Positions 1-9,057 of a DNA stretch of 64,000 nucleotides are shown piece by piece. The stretch is from NCBI GenBank assembly GCA_049279675.1, contig JBAPOP010000138.1, forward strand, positions 46,828-110,827. Reading direction: 5' to 3'. The notes under the pieces are model-generated. The model worked only from the letters and a program-made list of their open reading frames with translations. It searched no databases and was not told where the DNA came from. Positions within the stretch are counted from its first letter, which is position 1; each line of letters opens with the position of its first letter. The DNA comes from Palsa-147 sp049279675 (GTDB lineage: Bacteria; Acidobacteriota; Terriglobia; Acidiferrales; UBA7541). Position numbers and translations under genes: made by a program.

Positions 1-206
1 TCGCCCGGCTCGTGCCCGTGGGTTCCCCACTCAGCCAGAAACGTCAGCGGCGGCGGCGGTGGTGGCGGCTGCTGGGAGGTTTGCGCAGTGACCTCGGAGT
101 GAGCGCACCCTGCAAAAGTGACAGCAATCAAGAAAAAGACGGCGAGTGAGAAACGATGCACCAGCGAATGGTGCGACGAGTAGTTCACTGGGGGCTCGGA
201 AATCAT
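1..206 (-). CDS. NHL-repeat type lipoprotein, C-terminus cut by window edge
   Basis: Reading the minus strand from the ATG at 206, an open frame of 68 codons runs off the left edge. The N-terminus has basic and hydrophobic stretches ending in a lipobox-like TFAGC (Cys34), then a proline run and the motif FLAEWGTHGHEPG. That motif matches the first blade of NHL / 6-bladed beta-propeller proteins, which usually read F-x-x-x-W-G-x-x-G-x-x-x-G-x-F. I infer an exported, lipid-anchored beta-propeller protein. The start codon overlaps the stop of the upstream SH3 gene as ATGA, so the two are probably translationally coupled. Only the first part is visible, so the propeller call rests on one motif. 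Confidence 0.6.
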   Translation of the reverse strand, partial: MISEPPVNYSSHHSLVHRFSLAVFFLIAVTFAGCAHSEVTAQTSQQPPPPPPPLTFLAEWGTHGHEPG

Positions 207-1249
207 TTGACCTGACGTCCTCGACTCCGGCGCTTCGCATGCTGCGCAGCGTAATTAGCATCAATCCGCCGAATCATCGTCTGGTGCATCCGGTAGACGC
301 GTTCTTCCTTCCCCGAATCGCTCGCGGCCTCAAATTTGAACGTGGCGTCGCCTCCCGGCTGCGTGGCAGGCGTCACCAGAACTGGCATCAGCCCGCAGAA
401 TCCGCTTTCGATGAACGCGGTTTCATATCGCTCGCGCTTTGCGCCCCACGTGTACGCTCGCATCGTCGTAAAGTCGCAAGCGTCGCCTTCGGGCCCGCGC
501 GAACCGAATAGTATGTACTGCGGCTTCAAACCACTGGACGAAACCGCAACACGATTCAATTCGAACCAGGCAGACACGCGCATTCCCGCCGAACTCGCGT
601 AATCGGGCAGCGGTGGCGGCAAGTCCATCTGAATGAAACGCGAAACCACCCAACCGGCGATCTCGCCGGCATCTTTCACGTCGGCTAAGACAAGCACCCA
701 ATCTTGCTTCTTGGTTGTGGTCGGCTCTTGCGAATCGGTGTCATCGTCGGCGGCATCGGGATTGTTTGCACCTGCCGCAGCCGATGGGGCAACCGCGACG
801 TCGAGAACTTTTCGCGCAAGAATTGCGACCTTCGTGTCGCGTCCAACCTGAAAGATGCGCGTCCCATCGCGGCCTGCGTCGAGCCGCAAATTGCTCGAAA
901 CTTTCGTATGCCCGCGAGCCTGCACCGCCATCGTTCGCGCCTGCGTGGAAAGCGACGTCATGCGCTTCCAGATTTCCGCGGAGACCGTCTGCTTCGATGC
1001 GATCCATCCTTCGACACCATTCGCCGTGCGAACGTCCGCGTTGTCTCCGGATCGGCGAATGATCTCGAGCCGGTCGCCAAAATTGGCAATCTGGAGCGGC
1101 TCGCGCACTTGGGCGTTGCTGCTCCAGACGGTCACTTTTCGATCGATCGCGTAGACGGCTTCAAGCGGCGCAGAGTTTCTGTGCGCGCGCCAGTACGCCA
1201 CGCCACCAACAATCGCAAGCAAGACGATGCCGACAAGGACGCGACGCAT
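203..1249 (-). CDS. membrane-anchored protein with tandem bacterial SH3-like domains
   Basis: 348 residues. Residues 4-20 form a hydrophobic signal anchor (VLVGIVLLAIVGGVAYW) after MRR. Residues about 33-85 and 113-210 each look like a bacterial SH3 (SH3b) domain: a strand pattern with VWSSN...GDRLEIIRR...GVEGWI, then LRLDAG...VGRDTKV...DWVLVL...GWVVSRFI. An acidic spacer (NNPDAADDDTDSQEPTTTKK) sits inside the second unit. SH3b domains commonly bind cell-wall or protein ligands in the periplasm, so an envelope role is inferred. The C-terminal 130 residues are not recognised. A GGAG lies 10 nt before the ATG at 1249. The stop overlaps the next start (ATGA), so this is the upstream partner of the NHL lipoprotein. 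Confidence 0.65.
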   Translation of the reverse strand: MRRVLVGIVLLAIVGGVAYWRAHRNSAPLEAVYAIDRKVTVWSSNAQVREPLQIANFGDRLEIIRRSGDNADVRTANGVEGWIASKQTVSAEIWKRMTSLSTQARTMAVQARGHTKVSSNLRLDAGRDGTRIFQVGRDTKVAILARKVLDVAVAPSAAAGANNPDAADDDTDSQEPTTTKKQDWVLVLADVKDAGEIAGWVVSRFIQMDLPPPLPDYASSAGMRVSAWFELNRVAVSSSGLKPQYILFGSRGPEGDACDFTTMRAYTWGAKRERYETAFIESGFCGLMPVLVTPATQPGGDATFKFEAASDSGKEERVYRMHQTMIRRIDANYAAQHAKRRSRGRQVK

Positions 1250-1435
1250 CAGGCGCGATCTCCAGAGTTGAAGCTACTCACCTTAACGGAGTCAATTATT
1301 CTACAACACGGAGTGCATCAACGCCGTTCGAGCCGATCTGTTCTCCTCTCGCGCTCGCTTGTTGCATCCGCACTCGTACCGACCACCTTGTTTTCTCGAA
1401 GACCGCCCCTCTCAAGCTCGATCTCGCAGGATGCG

Positions 1436-1477
1436 CGCGGACGTCCGCGAAATAAGTGCAAACGAATCTGCTAGAAT
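1436..1477 (+). promoter_or_regulatory. extended -10 promoter with 14-bp palindrome upstream of doxX-like gene
   Basis: TGCTAGAAT at 1469-1477 is an extended -10 element (TGn + TAGAAT). A perfect 14-bp palindrome CGCGGACGTCCGCG lies at 1436-1449, just upstream of and touching the expected -35 position (about 1449-1454). No good -35 hexamer is visible, which fits an extended -10 promoter. The palindrome is placed like an operator for the DoxX gene starting at 1527. The regulator is unknown. Confidence 0.45.
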
Positions 1478-1526
1478 TCTGCTGGGTCGAATCAATCGCT
1501 GAAGGATCTCTATTGAGGGGGAGTAC

Positions 1527-1964
1527 ATGCAAGTTCTGGACAAATTGAGGCCACTGGGGCTGCTATTGCTGCGCCTCGGTCTAGGAATTATTTTTGTAAG
1601 CCACGGCTATCCCAAGCTCTTCGGGCACACGCAACAGTGGATTGGCAATTTCCAACACATGGGCTTCCCGTCGTACTTCGCGTACATATCGGGCATTCTC
1701 GAATTTTTCGGTGGATTGCTTCTGATCGCGGGACTTTTCACGCAGGTAGCCGCGCTCTTAATCGCGGTGGAAATGGCAATCGCGATCTGGAGGGTGCATT
1801 TGCCCCAAGGAAGCGTCCTTGCGGTGCACAACTACGAGTTTCCGCTAGCGCTTGCAGTTGGCGCCTTCGCACTAGCCACGATTGGGGCAGGCATCCTATC
1901 GTTCGACCAAGCCATCTTCGGCTCACGCGGCAAACCGCCGCGCCGCGCGAAAGACAAGGGCTAA
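1527..1964 (+). CDS. DoxX family integral membrane protein
   Basis: 145 residues with four predicted membrane segments. The N-terminal pattern LRLGLGIIFVSHGYPKLFG and the following GxLEFFGGLLLIAGLFT are typical of the DoxX family (about 130-150 residues). DoxX proteins are inner-membrane proteins. Some are subunits of thiosulfate:quinone oxidoreductase, and others are linked to oxidative-stress control; most, like this one, cannot be assigned a substrate. A strong Shine-Dalgarno (GAGGGGGAG) precedes the ATG. The gene stands alone and converges with the PspC gene, the two stops overlapping by four bases. The palindrome at 1436-1449 suggests it is regulated. Confidence 0.85.
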   Translation: MQVLDKLRPLGLLLLRLGLGIIFVSHGYPKLFGHTQQWIGNFQHMGFPSYFAYISGILEFFGGLLLIAGLFTQVAALLIAVEMAIAIWRVHLPQGSVLAVHNYEFPLALAVGAFALATIGAGILSFDQAIFGSRGKPPRRAKDKG

Positions 1965-2323
1965 GCCGTCTGCGTGCTCTGCGGGGATGCAGATGCTGCA
2001 ACTGGAGCCACTACCGGAACCGGGAGCGGAGCCACTGGCATCACAATCCAGCAAACGACATACCCGATGACGCTGGGAAAGAACGGCACGGGGAAAATAG
2101 TAAGGAGCACCCACAGCAGCCGGACGAGCGTCACATCCCAATCTAGATACTCCGCTACGCCCGCGCAAACCCCGGCGATCTTCACGTTTGTTGAAGAGCG
2201 CATCAGCCGCTTGCCTGTCCATGGCGCAGCGCCTGCCGGCGGTACAGCTTCCTGCCGGACTCCGCAGAAATAGCAAAAGTTCGAAGCGTCGGCGATTTCC
2301 CGGCGGCAATTTGTACAAACCAT
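1961..2323 (-). CDS. PspC domain protein with N-terminal zinc ribbon
   Basis: 120 residues. The N-terminus is a C4 zinc ribbon (CTNCRREI...FCYFCGV, Cys3, Cys6, Cys17, Cys20). Residues about 39-100 carry a PspC domain: KRLMRSSTNVKIAGVCAGVAEYLD, then WVLLTIFPVPFFPSVIGYVVCWIVMP, a membrane-inserted segment. The C-terminus is Pro/Ala/Val rich. PspC-type proteins act in envelope-stress sensing (phage-shock system) in some bacteria, but the family is broad and no other psp gene is nearby, so only the domain is assigned. A GGGAGG lies a few bases upstream of the ATG. Confidence 0.85.
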   Translation of the reverse strand: MVCTNCRREIADASNFCYFCGVRQEAVPPAGAAPWTGKRLMRSSTNVKIAGVCAGVAEYLDWDVTLVRLLWVLLTIFPVPFFPSVIGYVVCWIVMPVAPLPVPVVAPVAASASPQSTQTA

Positions 2324-2390
2324 GTAGCACCTCCCACCAAGGTGACTAACCTAAGATACGAGTCCCGGCGCTGAAAAGTTTCCTTCTCTT

Positions 2391-4547
2391 CTAGAACGCT
2401 ACGATGTCGTTCACGGCCCGTACGATGTCGTCAGTCTGCGGCAGAATGGCATCTTCGAGTTTCGGCTGGTAAGCACAGAACGTGTCGGTTGCGGCGATCC
2501 GTCGCACCGGAGCATCCAGTTCCTCGAAGAGCTCGTCAGCGATTCGCGCGGCGATTTCGGCTCCGTAACCCCATGAGCGCGTATCCTCGTACGCGACGAT
2601 CACTCGATTCGTCTTCTGCACGCTCGTCGCGATCGCTTCCCAGTCATACGGACTGAGCGAACGAAGGTCCACAATTTCAACCGAAATTCCCTGCCGTCCG
2701 AGCTCTGCCGCCGCTACTTCCGCACGATGCACCACCGCTCCATACGTAATGATGCTGACGTCGCTGCCTTCACGCACCACCCGCGCCTTGCCGAATGGAA
2801 TAGTGAAATCCTTGCCCGGATAAGGCGACCGGTTGTACGGCTGCCGATAGAGGTGCTTATGCTCGAGGAACAGCACCGGGTCATCCGAGCGAATCGCGGT
2901 GCGCAGCATGCCGCTCACATCGAGCGCGGTGGCAGGCATCACCACGCGCAGGCCTGGAATATGCGTGAAGGTCACTTCGCCGCACTGACTGTGGTAGATC
3001 GCGCCGCCCGTAAGATAGCCGCCGATCGCTACGCGAATCACAACCGGGCACTTGAAGGCGCCAGCCGAACGCCAGCGAATCGTCGCAAGCTCATTTCGGA
3101 GCTGCATCATAGCGGGCCAGATGTAATCGAAGAACTGAATTTCAGGCACGGGCTTCAAGCCGCGCAGCGCCATTCCGATCGCCCGCCCGACGATCGAGGC
3201 TTCGGCCAGCGGCGTATTGAAAACGCGGCTCGAACCGTAGCGCCGCTGCAGGCCCGCCGTTGCTTTGAAGACTCCACCTTTCCCTTTCACCTTCGAAAGA
3301 CTGTCTTCCCGGCTTACATCGGCAACGTCCTCGCCAAACACGAGAATCCGCTCGTCGCTTGCCATCTCATCGGCGAGAGTGGCCGAGATCATGTCGACCA
3401 TAGTCTTCGGTGCGCCATGAAGGCTCGGCTCGACTTCGAAAGTTTGCGAGGTTGGGTCAACATCCGGCGAGTAGACATCTACGTAAATCGAATCGGCTAA
3501 AGGCAAATCGGCCGCGAGCGCCCTGTCCGTGGCTTCCGCAATCTCACGGTCCACGCTCGCTTCGATCTCTTCAATTTCGTGTTCCTCGAGAATTCCCTCT
3601 CGAACAAGGAACAGGCTGAATTTCGGCAAAGGATCGCGCTGCGCCTCGCCTTCCCTCTCGGTATCGCACTTGTAGAGCTTCTCATCGTCGGAGAGCGAAT
3701 GCGAATACGGGCGAGTCACATGCGCATGTACGAGAGCGGGCCCGCGCCGTGCGCGGCAATGCTCGATGGCGCGGCTGAACACGGCATAATTGCCGATCGG
3801 ATCGGTGCCATCGCATTCTTCGACGTGCAGGCTTGGATAATTTGCAACGAGGCGCGAGATGCTTCCGCCGGCGGTCTGCACTTCCACGGGCACCGAAATC
3901 GCGTAGGCATTGTCTTCGACGACGAACAGTAGCGGGAGTTTCTTGCTAGACGCGACGTTTAGCGCCTCGAAAAATTCTCCCTCACTGGTCGCGCCCTCTC
4001 CGCCCGATGTATAGGTGATCTCATCCGGCTCATGCGTCACCGCGAAGCCCTGGGGCCCCTTCTTCGCCTGGTCGATAGCTTTGGGGAATTCGTCGTAGTA
4101 ATAGCTGGCTTCAGCCGTGCCGATGGCTTGCACCCACTGCGTGCCCGTCGGCGACGACCGTGTGATCAGATGGATCTTTTGATGTCCCCAGTGCGACGGC
4201 ATCTGGCGGCCAGCCGAGCTGGGCCCGTCTTTGGCACCGACCGCTTCGAGAAGCATCTCGAGCGGTGTCATGCCGAGCATCAGGCAGAGCGCGCGATCCC
4301 GATAGTAGGCGTGGAACCAATCGTATCCGGGTCGAAGTAGAAGTCCTGCCGCGGCGCCAATGGCCTCATGCCCTGCGCCGCTGATTTGGAAGAAGATTCG
4401 ATTCTGCCGCTTGAGCTGGATTTCTTTGTCGTCGAGCCGCCGCGAGAGAAACATCGCCCGATACATCCGGATGAGAGATTCGCGATCCAAGCCGTGGTAT
4501 CTCGACGCGTCGAAGCGTGCGACTTTGGTGCGTGTCTGGGACGGCAT
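2391..4547 (-). CDS. fused alpha-beta E1 subunit of a 2-oxoacid dehydrogenase complex
   Basis: 718 residues joining both E1 halves in one chain. Residues 1 to about 340 are the alpha part, with a thiamine-diphosphate motif beginning GGEGATSEGEFFEALN at 182 and ending at EDN (Asn213). Residues about 380-718 are the transketolase-like beta part (VFGEDVADVSRED..., PEIQFFDYIWPAMMQLRNELATIRWRS..., and IITYGAVVHRAEVAAAELG in the C-terminal domain). The reaction is thiamine-dependent oxidative decarboxylation of a 2-oxoacid, passing the acyl group to a lipoyl E2. The branched-chain (2-oxoisovalerate) type is the closest in style. Pyruvate or another 2-oxoacid is possible. No E2 or E3 gene is adjacent, so partners must be encoded elsewhere. 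Confidence 0.85.
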   Translation of the reverse strand: MPSQTRTKVARFDASRYHGLDRESLIRMYRAMFLSRRLDDKEIQLKRQNRIFFQISGAGHEAIGAAAGLLLRPGYDWFHAYYRDRALCLMLGMTPLEMLLEAVGAKDGPSSAGRQMPSHWGHQKIHLITRSSPTGTQWVQAIGTAEASYYYDEFPKAIDQAKKGPQGFAVTHEPDEITYTSGGEGATSEGEFFEALNVASSKKLPLLFVVEDNAYAISVPVEVQTAGGSISRLVANYPSLHVEECDGTDPIGNYAVFSRAIEHCRARRGPALVHAHVTRPYSHSLSDDEKLYKCDTEREGEAQRDPLPKFSLFLVREGILEEHEIEEIEASVDREIAEATDRALAADLPLADSIYVDVYSPDVDPTSQTFEVEPSLHGAPKTMVDMISATLADEMASDERILVFGEDVADVSREDSLSKVKGKGGVFKATAGLQRRYGSSRVFNTPLAEASIVGRAIGMALRGLKPVPEIQFFDYIWPAMMQLRNELATIRWRSAGAFKCPVVIRVAIGGYLTGGAIYHSQCGEVTFTHIPGLRVVMPATALDVSGMLRTAIRSDDPVLFLEHKHLYRQPYNRSPYPGKDFTIPFGKARVVREGSDVSIITYGAVVHRAEVAAAELGRQGISVEIVDLRSLSPYDWEAIATSVQKTNRVIVAYEDTRSWGYGAEIAARIADELFEELDAPVRRIAATDTFCAYQPKLEDAILPQTDDIVRAVNDIVAF

Positions 4548-4687
4548 GCGTCTCCGCCTAGCGCGTGAGGGTATCTTGCGGGTTCACTCGATTATAGCTA
4601 ATCACGAGCGAGTGTTGCCGGAAAACGTTAAGCGTTCTCCCTATCAGCACCCAACCCGACGAGAGAAGGTGCACCACCGGGTCGCGC

Positions 4688-5074
4688 CTAGTCAAGCGAA
4701 TCAAATAGCTTTTCGATGTCTGCAAATCCGGCGTCGCCGGAGAGGAGAATCTTGCTCTTTGCCGCCTTAAACGCTTCTTCTTTGGGAATCCGTTCGAGCC
4801 AACGATTGTACGAGAGCTTTTCGTGGTCGGAAAAATCGAGCCGGACGAGCACGCGCACTTGTTCGGCCTTCTCAGCCGATTTGCCCTTCTTCGCCTTTCC
4901 GCTCTCCGTGGCTTCGTCAGCGTCTGCTTTCGCCGCCGCGTCCTCTCTCTCGAATTTCATGAGGAGCTTGTTGCCTAGCCGGAAGCCCTGCTTCCAGCCC
5001 TCAACCCGGTGCCGGGCCTGCTGCGAAGCTTCTTCGTTTGTGCCGAAATCGAAAACAATGAATGCATGAGCCAT
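4688..5074 (-). CDS. conserved hypothetical cytoplasmic protein
   Basis: 128 residues from the ATG at 5074, which gives MAHAFIVFDFGTNEEASQQARHR. An upstream in-frame start would add 59 unconvincing residues. I do not recognise the family. The middle (residues about 45-75) is a charged Ala/Lys/Glu-rich linker, the flanks are mixed alpha/beta, and there is no signal or membrane segment. It lies between the E1 gene and the helicase gene on the opposite strand. Confidence 0.6.
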   Translation of the reverse strand: MAHAFIVFDFGTNEEASQQARHRVEGWKQGFRLGNKLLMKFEREDAAAKADADEATESGKAKKGKSAEKAEQVRVLVRLDFSDHEKLSYNRWLERIPKEEAFKAAKSKILLSGDAGFADIEKLFDSLD

Positions 5075-5218
5075 GCATTCTCTATAGCGGCCTTTGAGCT
5101 TCCATGTCAAGCCGCGAAGTTGCGCTTCGCCCGATTTCAAATCTCTCGATTTTGTATTGCGCCGGATTTGTCGCCATGCTAGCCTCAGCGAACAAAAGGC
5201 GAACAGAATCGCAGCGCT

Positions 5219-7651
5219 ATGCCCAGCTCCACGGAGGCTTGCTTGTCCCAAACCTTAGCCGTTCGTTCCCGCTCGACCCTCCAAGCGGTTCGCGACGCTC
5301 TGGGCAGCCTAGCGGCTCTCGATCGCACGGGCGAAGTCCTGACCGCCATTAAACACTTCCCCGCGCGTGAGGCGCAGTTTGCGCCGATGCCGGAGTGGGT
5401 CCGGCCAGAGCTTGCCGCAGCGTATAGCGCCAAGGGCGTAACCCGGCTCTATTCACATCAGGCTCAAGCAGCCGAAGCGGTTCACCAAGGCAAGAACGTT
5501 GTCATCGTCACCCCGACTGCTTCCGGTAAGACACTTTGCTACAACCTGCCGGTCCTCAATGCGATTCTCGAAAATCCCGATACGCGCGCGCTCTACTTGT
5601 TTCCAACCAAGGCGCTCGCGCAGGATCAGCTCACAGAATTGCACGATCTTGCCACGCGCCTCAATGATTCATTCGGCGTCTTCACGTACGACGGCGATAC
5701 ACCCGGCGACGCGCGCAAAGCCATTCGTGAGCGCGGCCACGTGATCCTCTCGAACCCCGACATGCTCCACACAGGCATCCTGCCCCACCACACGCGCTGG
5801 TTGCGGCTCTTCGAAAACTTGCGCTTTATCGTCCTGGACGAGCTTCATACCTACCGCGGAGTTTTCGGCAGCCATCTCACAAACGTTCTCCGCCGGCTTC
5901 GCCGTATCGCGAAGTTTTATGGTTCGGAGCCCCAGTTCGTCTGCTCCTCCGCAACAATTGCCAATCCGGGAGAACTTGCTTCTCGGCTAACAGAATCGAA
6001 GGTTGAGGTCCTCGATGAAAATGGAGCGCCCTCCGCCGAGAAAATCTTGGCGTTCTACAACCCTCCGGTCGTCAACCGCAATCTCGGAATTCGCAGAAGC
6101 TATCTCAACGAATCCACTCGCGTCGCGAAGGAATTTCTCGACCAGAAGCTCCAGACCATTGTCTTCGCGAACAGCCGCCTTCATACCGAAGTTCTGCTGA
6201 CCTACTTGAAACAGGCGTATCCCGCTTCGCCGGGCACCGAAGAACCCATTCGCGGTTATCGCGGCGGCTATCTTCCCGGTGAACGCCGCGCCATCGAGCG
6301 AGGCTTGCGTGAAGGCCGCATCCGAGGCGTCGTGGCCACAAACGCCTTGGAACTCGGAATCGATATCGGCTCGCTCGATGCCGCTGTTATGGCGGGATAT
6401 GCCGGAACAATCGCATCCACCTGGCAGCGCGCGGGACGCGCCGGTCGCCGCAGCGGAGCTGCCTGCGCCGTTCTAGTCGCTTCATCCTCGCCGCTCGATC
6501 AATTCATCGTCCAGCATCCCGATTATTTCTTCGGACGCTCGCCGGAACATGCTTACGTCCAACCCGATAATTTGGAGATTCTCGTCAATCATCTGAAGTG
6601 CGCCGCGTTCGAACTTCCGATTTCGCCAGACGAGAAGTTCGGCGGTGTGGATGTGCCGGCCATCTGCGAACGGCTCACCGGAGCGGGCTTCCTCCACAGA
6701 AGCGGCGAAAATTGGCATTGGGTGCAGGAAGCCTATCCCGCGGATACGGTCAGCCTGCGATCCGTCACGTCCGACAACTTTGTAATTGTCGACGTCACCG
6801 GCAATGAAACCGCAACCGACGGAATCTCAGGCGAACCCGAGGTCATCGGCGAAGTGGATTTCTCGAGCGCGCTGACCGCCGTTCATCCGAAAGCCATCTA
6901 CATCCACCAGGGCCAGCAGTATCACGTGGAAAAATTGGATTTCGATCAGCGAAAGGCTTACGTCAAGCGCGTGAACGTGGATTATTTCACCGATGCGATT
7001 CGCTATACGCAGGTGCGTGTTCTCGAGATCGCCGACGAAGACGCCATCGCTGGCCCAGCCGCGCGCGTGCACGGCGACGTTCTCGTTCGCTCGCAGGTCA
7101 TCGGCTTCAAGAAAATCAAATTCTTCACCAATGAAAATGTCGGCTCCGGAAAACTCGAATTGCCCGAAAACGAAATGCATACCACTGCATTCTGGATCAC
7201 GCTCAACCGCTCGCTCGTCGCCAGCCTCGATTATTCGCTGTCCGATCGCCAAGCGGGAATGTTTGGACTGTTGCGCGCCGTCGAATCCATGGCCACGTTA
7301 CTACTGATGTGCGACCCTCGCGATCTCGGTACGGCCATCGGCGAACGCCCGCCGAGCCCAGCCGTTGAGCCCGACTGGCACGATGAAGCCGAGGCCGCTG
7401 CGGATCCAAACTTGCCGCGCGATTATTTTGAACCGAATCTATACCTCTACGACGCATATCCGGGAGGCATTGGATTTAGCGAGCCGCTGTTCCGCGCCTA
7501 CGAACTTCTGCTCCATCGCACGCGCGAGTTGATTTCTGCGTGCTCGTGCACGAGCGGATGCCCGTCTTGCGTCGGCCCTGCCGGGGAAAAGAGCGAGAAG
7601 GCAAAAGAAGTCGCTTTGATGATCTTGTCGCGAATTGCGCCACGAACGTAA
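5219..7651 (+). CDS. mrfA: Ski2-like DEAD/DEAH-box helicase, MrfA (YprA) type
   Basis: 810 residues, close to the family's usual 750-850. Motif I is TPTASGKT, motif II is a DExH box (VLDELHTY), and motif VI is QRAGRAGRRSG. The C-terminal half is the DUF1998/MZB region, ending in a cysteine cluster CSCTSGCPSC (Cys775, 777, 781, 784) expected to bind zinc. In Bacillus subtilis MrfA works with the exonuclease MrfB in a UvrABC-independent repair of mitomycin C damage. The next gene here is a MrfB-like exonuclease 25 nt downstream, which makes the assignment much stronger than the helicase domain alone. The start at 5219 has only a weak ribosome-binding site. Confidence 0.85.
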   Translation: MPSSTEACLSQTLAVRSRSTLQAVRDALGSLAALDRTGEVLTAIKHFPAREAQFAPMPEWVRPELAAAYSAKGVTRLYSHQAQAAEAVHQGKNVVIVTPTASGKTLCYNLPVLNAILENPDTRALYLFPTKALAQDQLTELHDLATRLNDSFGVFTYDGDTPGDARKAIRERGHVILSNPDMLHTGILPHHTRWLRLFENLRFIVLDELHTYRGVFGSHLTNVLRRLRRIAKFYGSEPQFVCSSATIANPGELASRLTESKVEVLDENGAPSAEKILAFYNPPVVNRNLGIRRSYLNESTRVAKEFLDQKLQTIVFANSRLHTEVLLTYLKQAYPASPGTEEPIRGYRGGYLPGERRAIERGLREGRIRGVVATNALELGIDIGSLDAAVMAGYAGTIASTWQRAGRAGRRSGAACAVLVASSSPLDQFIVQHPDYFFGRSPEHAYVQPDNLEILVNHLKCAAFELPISPDEKFGGVDVPAICERLTGAGFLHRSGENWHWVQEAYPADTVSLRSVTSDNFVIVDVTGNETATDGISGEPEVIGEVDFSSALTAVHPKAIYIHQGQQYHVEKLDFDQRKAYVKRVNVDYFTDAIRYTQVRVLEIADEDAIAGPAARVHGDVLVRSQVIGFKKIKFFTNENVGSGKLELPENEMHTTAFWITLNRSLVASLDYSLSDRQAGMFGLLRAVESMATLLLMCDPRDLGTAIGERPPSPAVEPDWHDEAEAAADPNLPRDYFEPNLYLYDAYPGGIGFSEPLFRAYELLLHRTRELISACSCTSGCPSCVGPAGEKSEKAKEVALMILSRIAPRT

Positions 7652-7676
7652 CTGGGAGCTCCCGAGAACGAATCTG

Positions 7677-8975
7677 ATGAACGATGATCGATTCAGCCGA
7701 ATTGCCGCATTAAAGCCCGCGAGAACGCGGGCGAATGTGGAACCGCGCGGATACCTGTCTGCTATTCCCGAAGGCGCGGAGCATCTCATTCGCCTGCTCG
7801 GTGCGACGCTGCAAAAGACTCGCCACGGAGAGCATCTCTCAGTACGACGTTGGTTTTCTGATACCGCTCCAGGTGACGTCACGCTACCTGCATTGCGTTT
7901 GATCGCGCCCGATGCTCCAGAAGATGCGGCCGATCAGAAGAATTGGCTTTTCCTCGACACCGAAACCACGGGCCTCTCCGGCGGCACAGGCACGTACGCA
8001 TTCCTGATCGGCATCGCGTGGTGGGACGCGGGCGGCCTTCAAGTCGAGCAATTCTTCATGCGCGACCACAGCGACGAACATTCCGTTCTCGCCACGCTGA
8101 AAGAGCGCCTCGCCGAGCGCCGCATCCTCGTCACGTTCAATGGCAAGTCATTTGATTGGCCTTTGCTCGAAACGCGCTTCCGCATGACTCGCTCGATCTC
8201 TCCGAAAGCTCCCAGCGCGCATCTCGATCTGTTGCATCCCTCGCGGCATATCTGGCGGGCTCGAATAGGTTCGGTTCGTTTGTCCGAGCTCGAGCGGCAC
8301 GTCCTCGGTCGAAATCGCGGCCACGACATCGTGTCCGATTTGATTCCCCAGATTTATTTCGATTATCTGCGCGGTGGTTGTGCCGAGCAACTCGTGCCCA
8401 TTTTCTACCACAATCAGATGGACCTTGTCGGGCTCGCCGCCCTGGCCGGACGTGTTTTTTCGCTCCTGGCTGCTCCGGAATTGGAGAGCAAAGATGCTCT
8501 CGAAGTGTTTGGCGTATCGAGAATTTGCGATCGGCGCGGAGAATTGTCGCGCGCGCGCGATCTTTACGCTCACGCGATTGCCCGCGAATTGCCAGAACCC
8601 GCGGATGGCACAGCTCGGGCCGCGCTTGCACGCTTGGCTAAACGCGAAGGCGACTTCGTTCGCGCCACAGCACTCTGGATGGAGCTACGCGGAATGTCAC
8701 GTGACGGGCTGCAAGCTTATGTTGAGCTCGCAAAATACTACGAACACCGGGCACGGCTACCGGAACGCGCCGTCGAGTTGATCGGCGAAGCGCTGGCGGA
8801 GTTGCGGCGCTCTCGAAACATCGGCCTCGTGTCTCCAGCCCATACCGGCAGATGGCGAGCCGAATTCGACAAGCGCCTGGCCCGGCTTCGCCATAAGCGT
8901 GCTGCCGGGCAAAACGAGCCGCTTTTGAAGGCCAATTTGACTGAATCGCCTGCCTTGGTCACCGAATCGAAATAG
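7677..8975 (+). CDS. mrfB: RNase H-like exonuclease, MrfB (YprB) type
   Basis: 432 residues from the ATG at 7677; an ATG at 7635 overlapping the helicase stop is possible. The core (residues about 85-280) is a DEDD-type RNase H-like exonuclease fold: FLDTETTGLSGGTGTYAFLIG gives the first D-x-E pair, VTFNGKSFDWPLLETR the second acidic motif, and YHNQMDLVGLAAL the last. The C-terminal 130 residues are helical and repeat-like (TPR style). MrfB in B. subtilis is the nuclease that follows MrfA after DNA crosslink or adduct recognition. The same gene order here supports a two-gene repair operon. Confidence 0.82.
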   Translation: MNDDRFSRIAALKPARTRANVEPRGYLSAIPEGAEHLIRLLGATLQKTRHGEHLSVRRWFSDTAPGDVTLPALRLIAPDAPEDAADQKNWLFLDTETTGLSGGTGTYAFLIGIAWWDAGGLQVEQFFMRDHSDEHSVLATLKERLAERRILVTFNGKSFDWPLLETRFRMTRSISPKAPSAHLDLLHPSRHIWRARIGSVRLSELERHVLGRNRGHDIVSDLIPQIYFDYLRGGCAEQLVPIFYHNQMDLVGLAALAGRVFSLLAAPELESKDALEVFGVSRICDRRGELSRARDLYAHAIARELPEPADGTARAALARLAKREGDFVRATALWMELRGMSRDGLQAYVELAKYYEHRARLPERAVELIGEALAELRRSRNIGLVSPAHTGRWRAEFDKRLARLRHKRAAGQNEPLLKANLTESPALVTESK

Positions 8976-9057
8976 TACTACCCGGCGCGAGTTTTGGTCG
9001 CGCGAATCGGATAGTGCGATTGGCCCCCACAGGTCAAACTCGCTCCCGGAGGTATGG

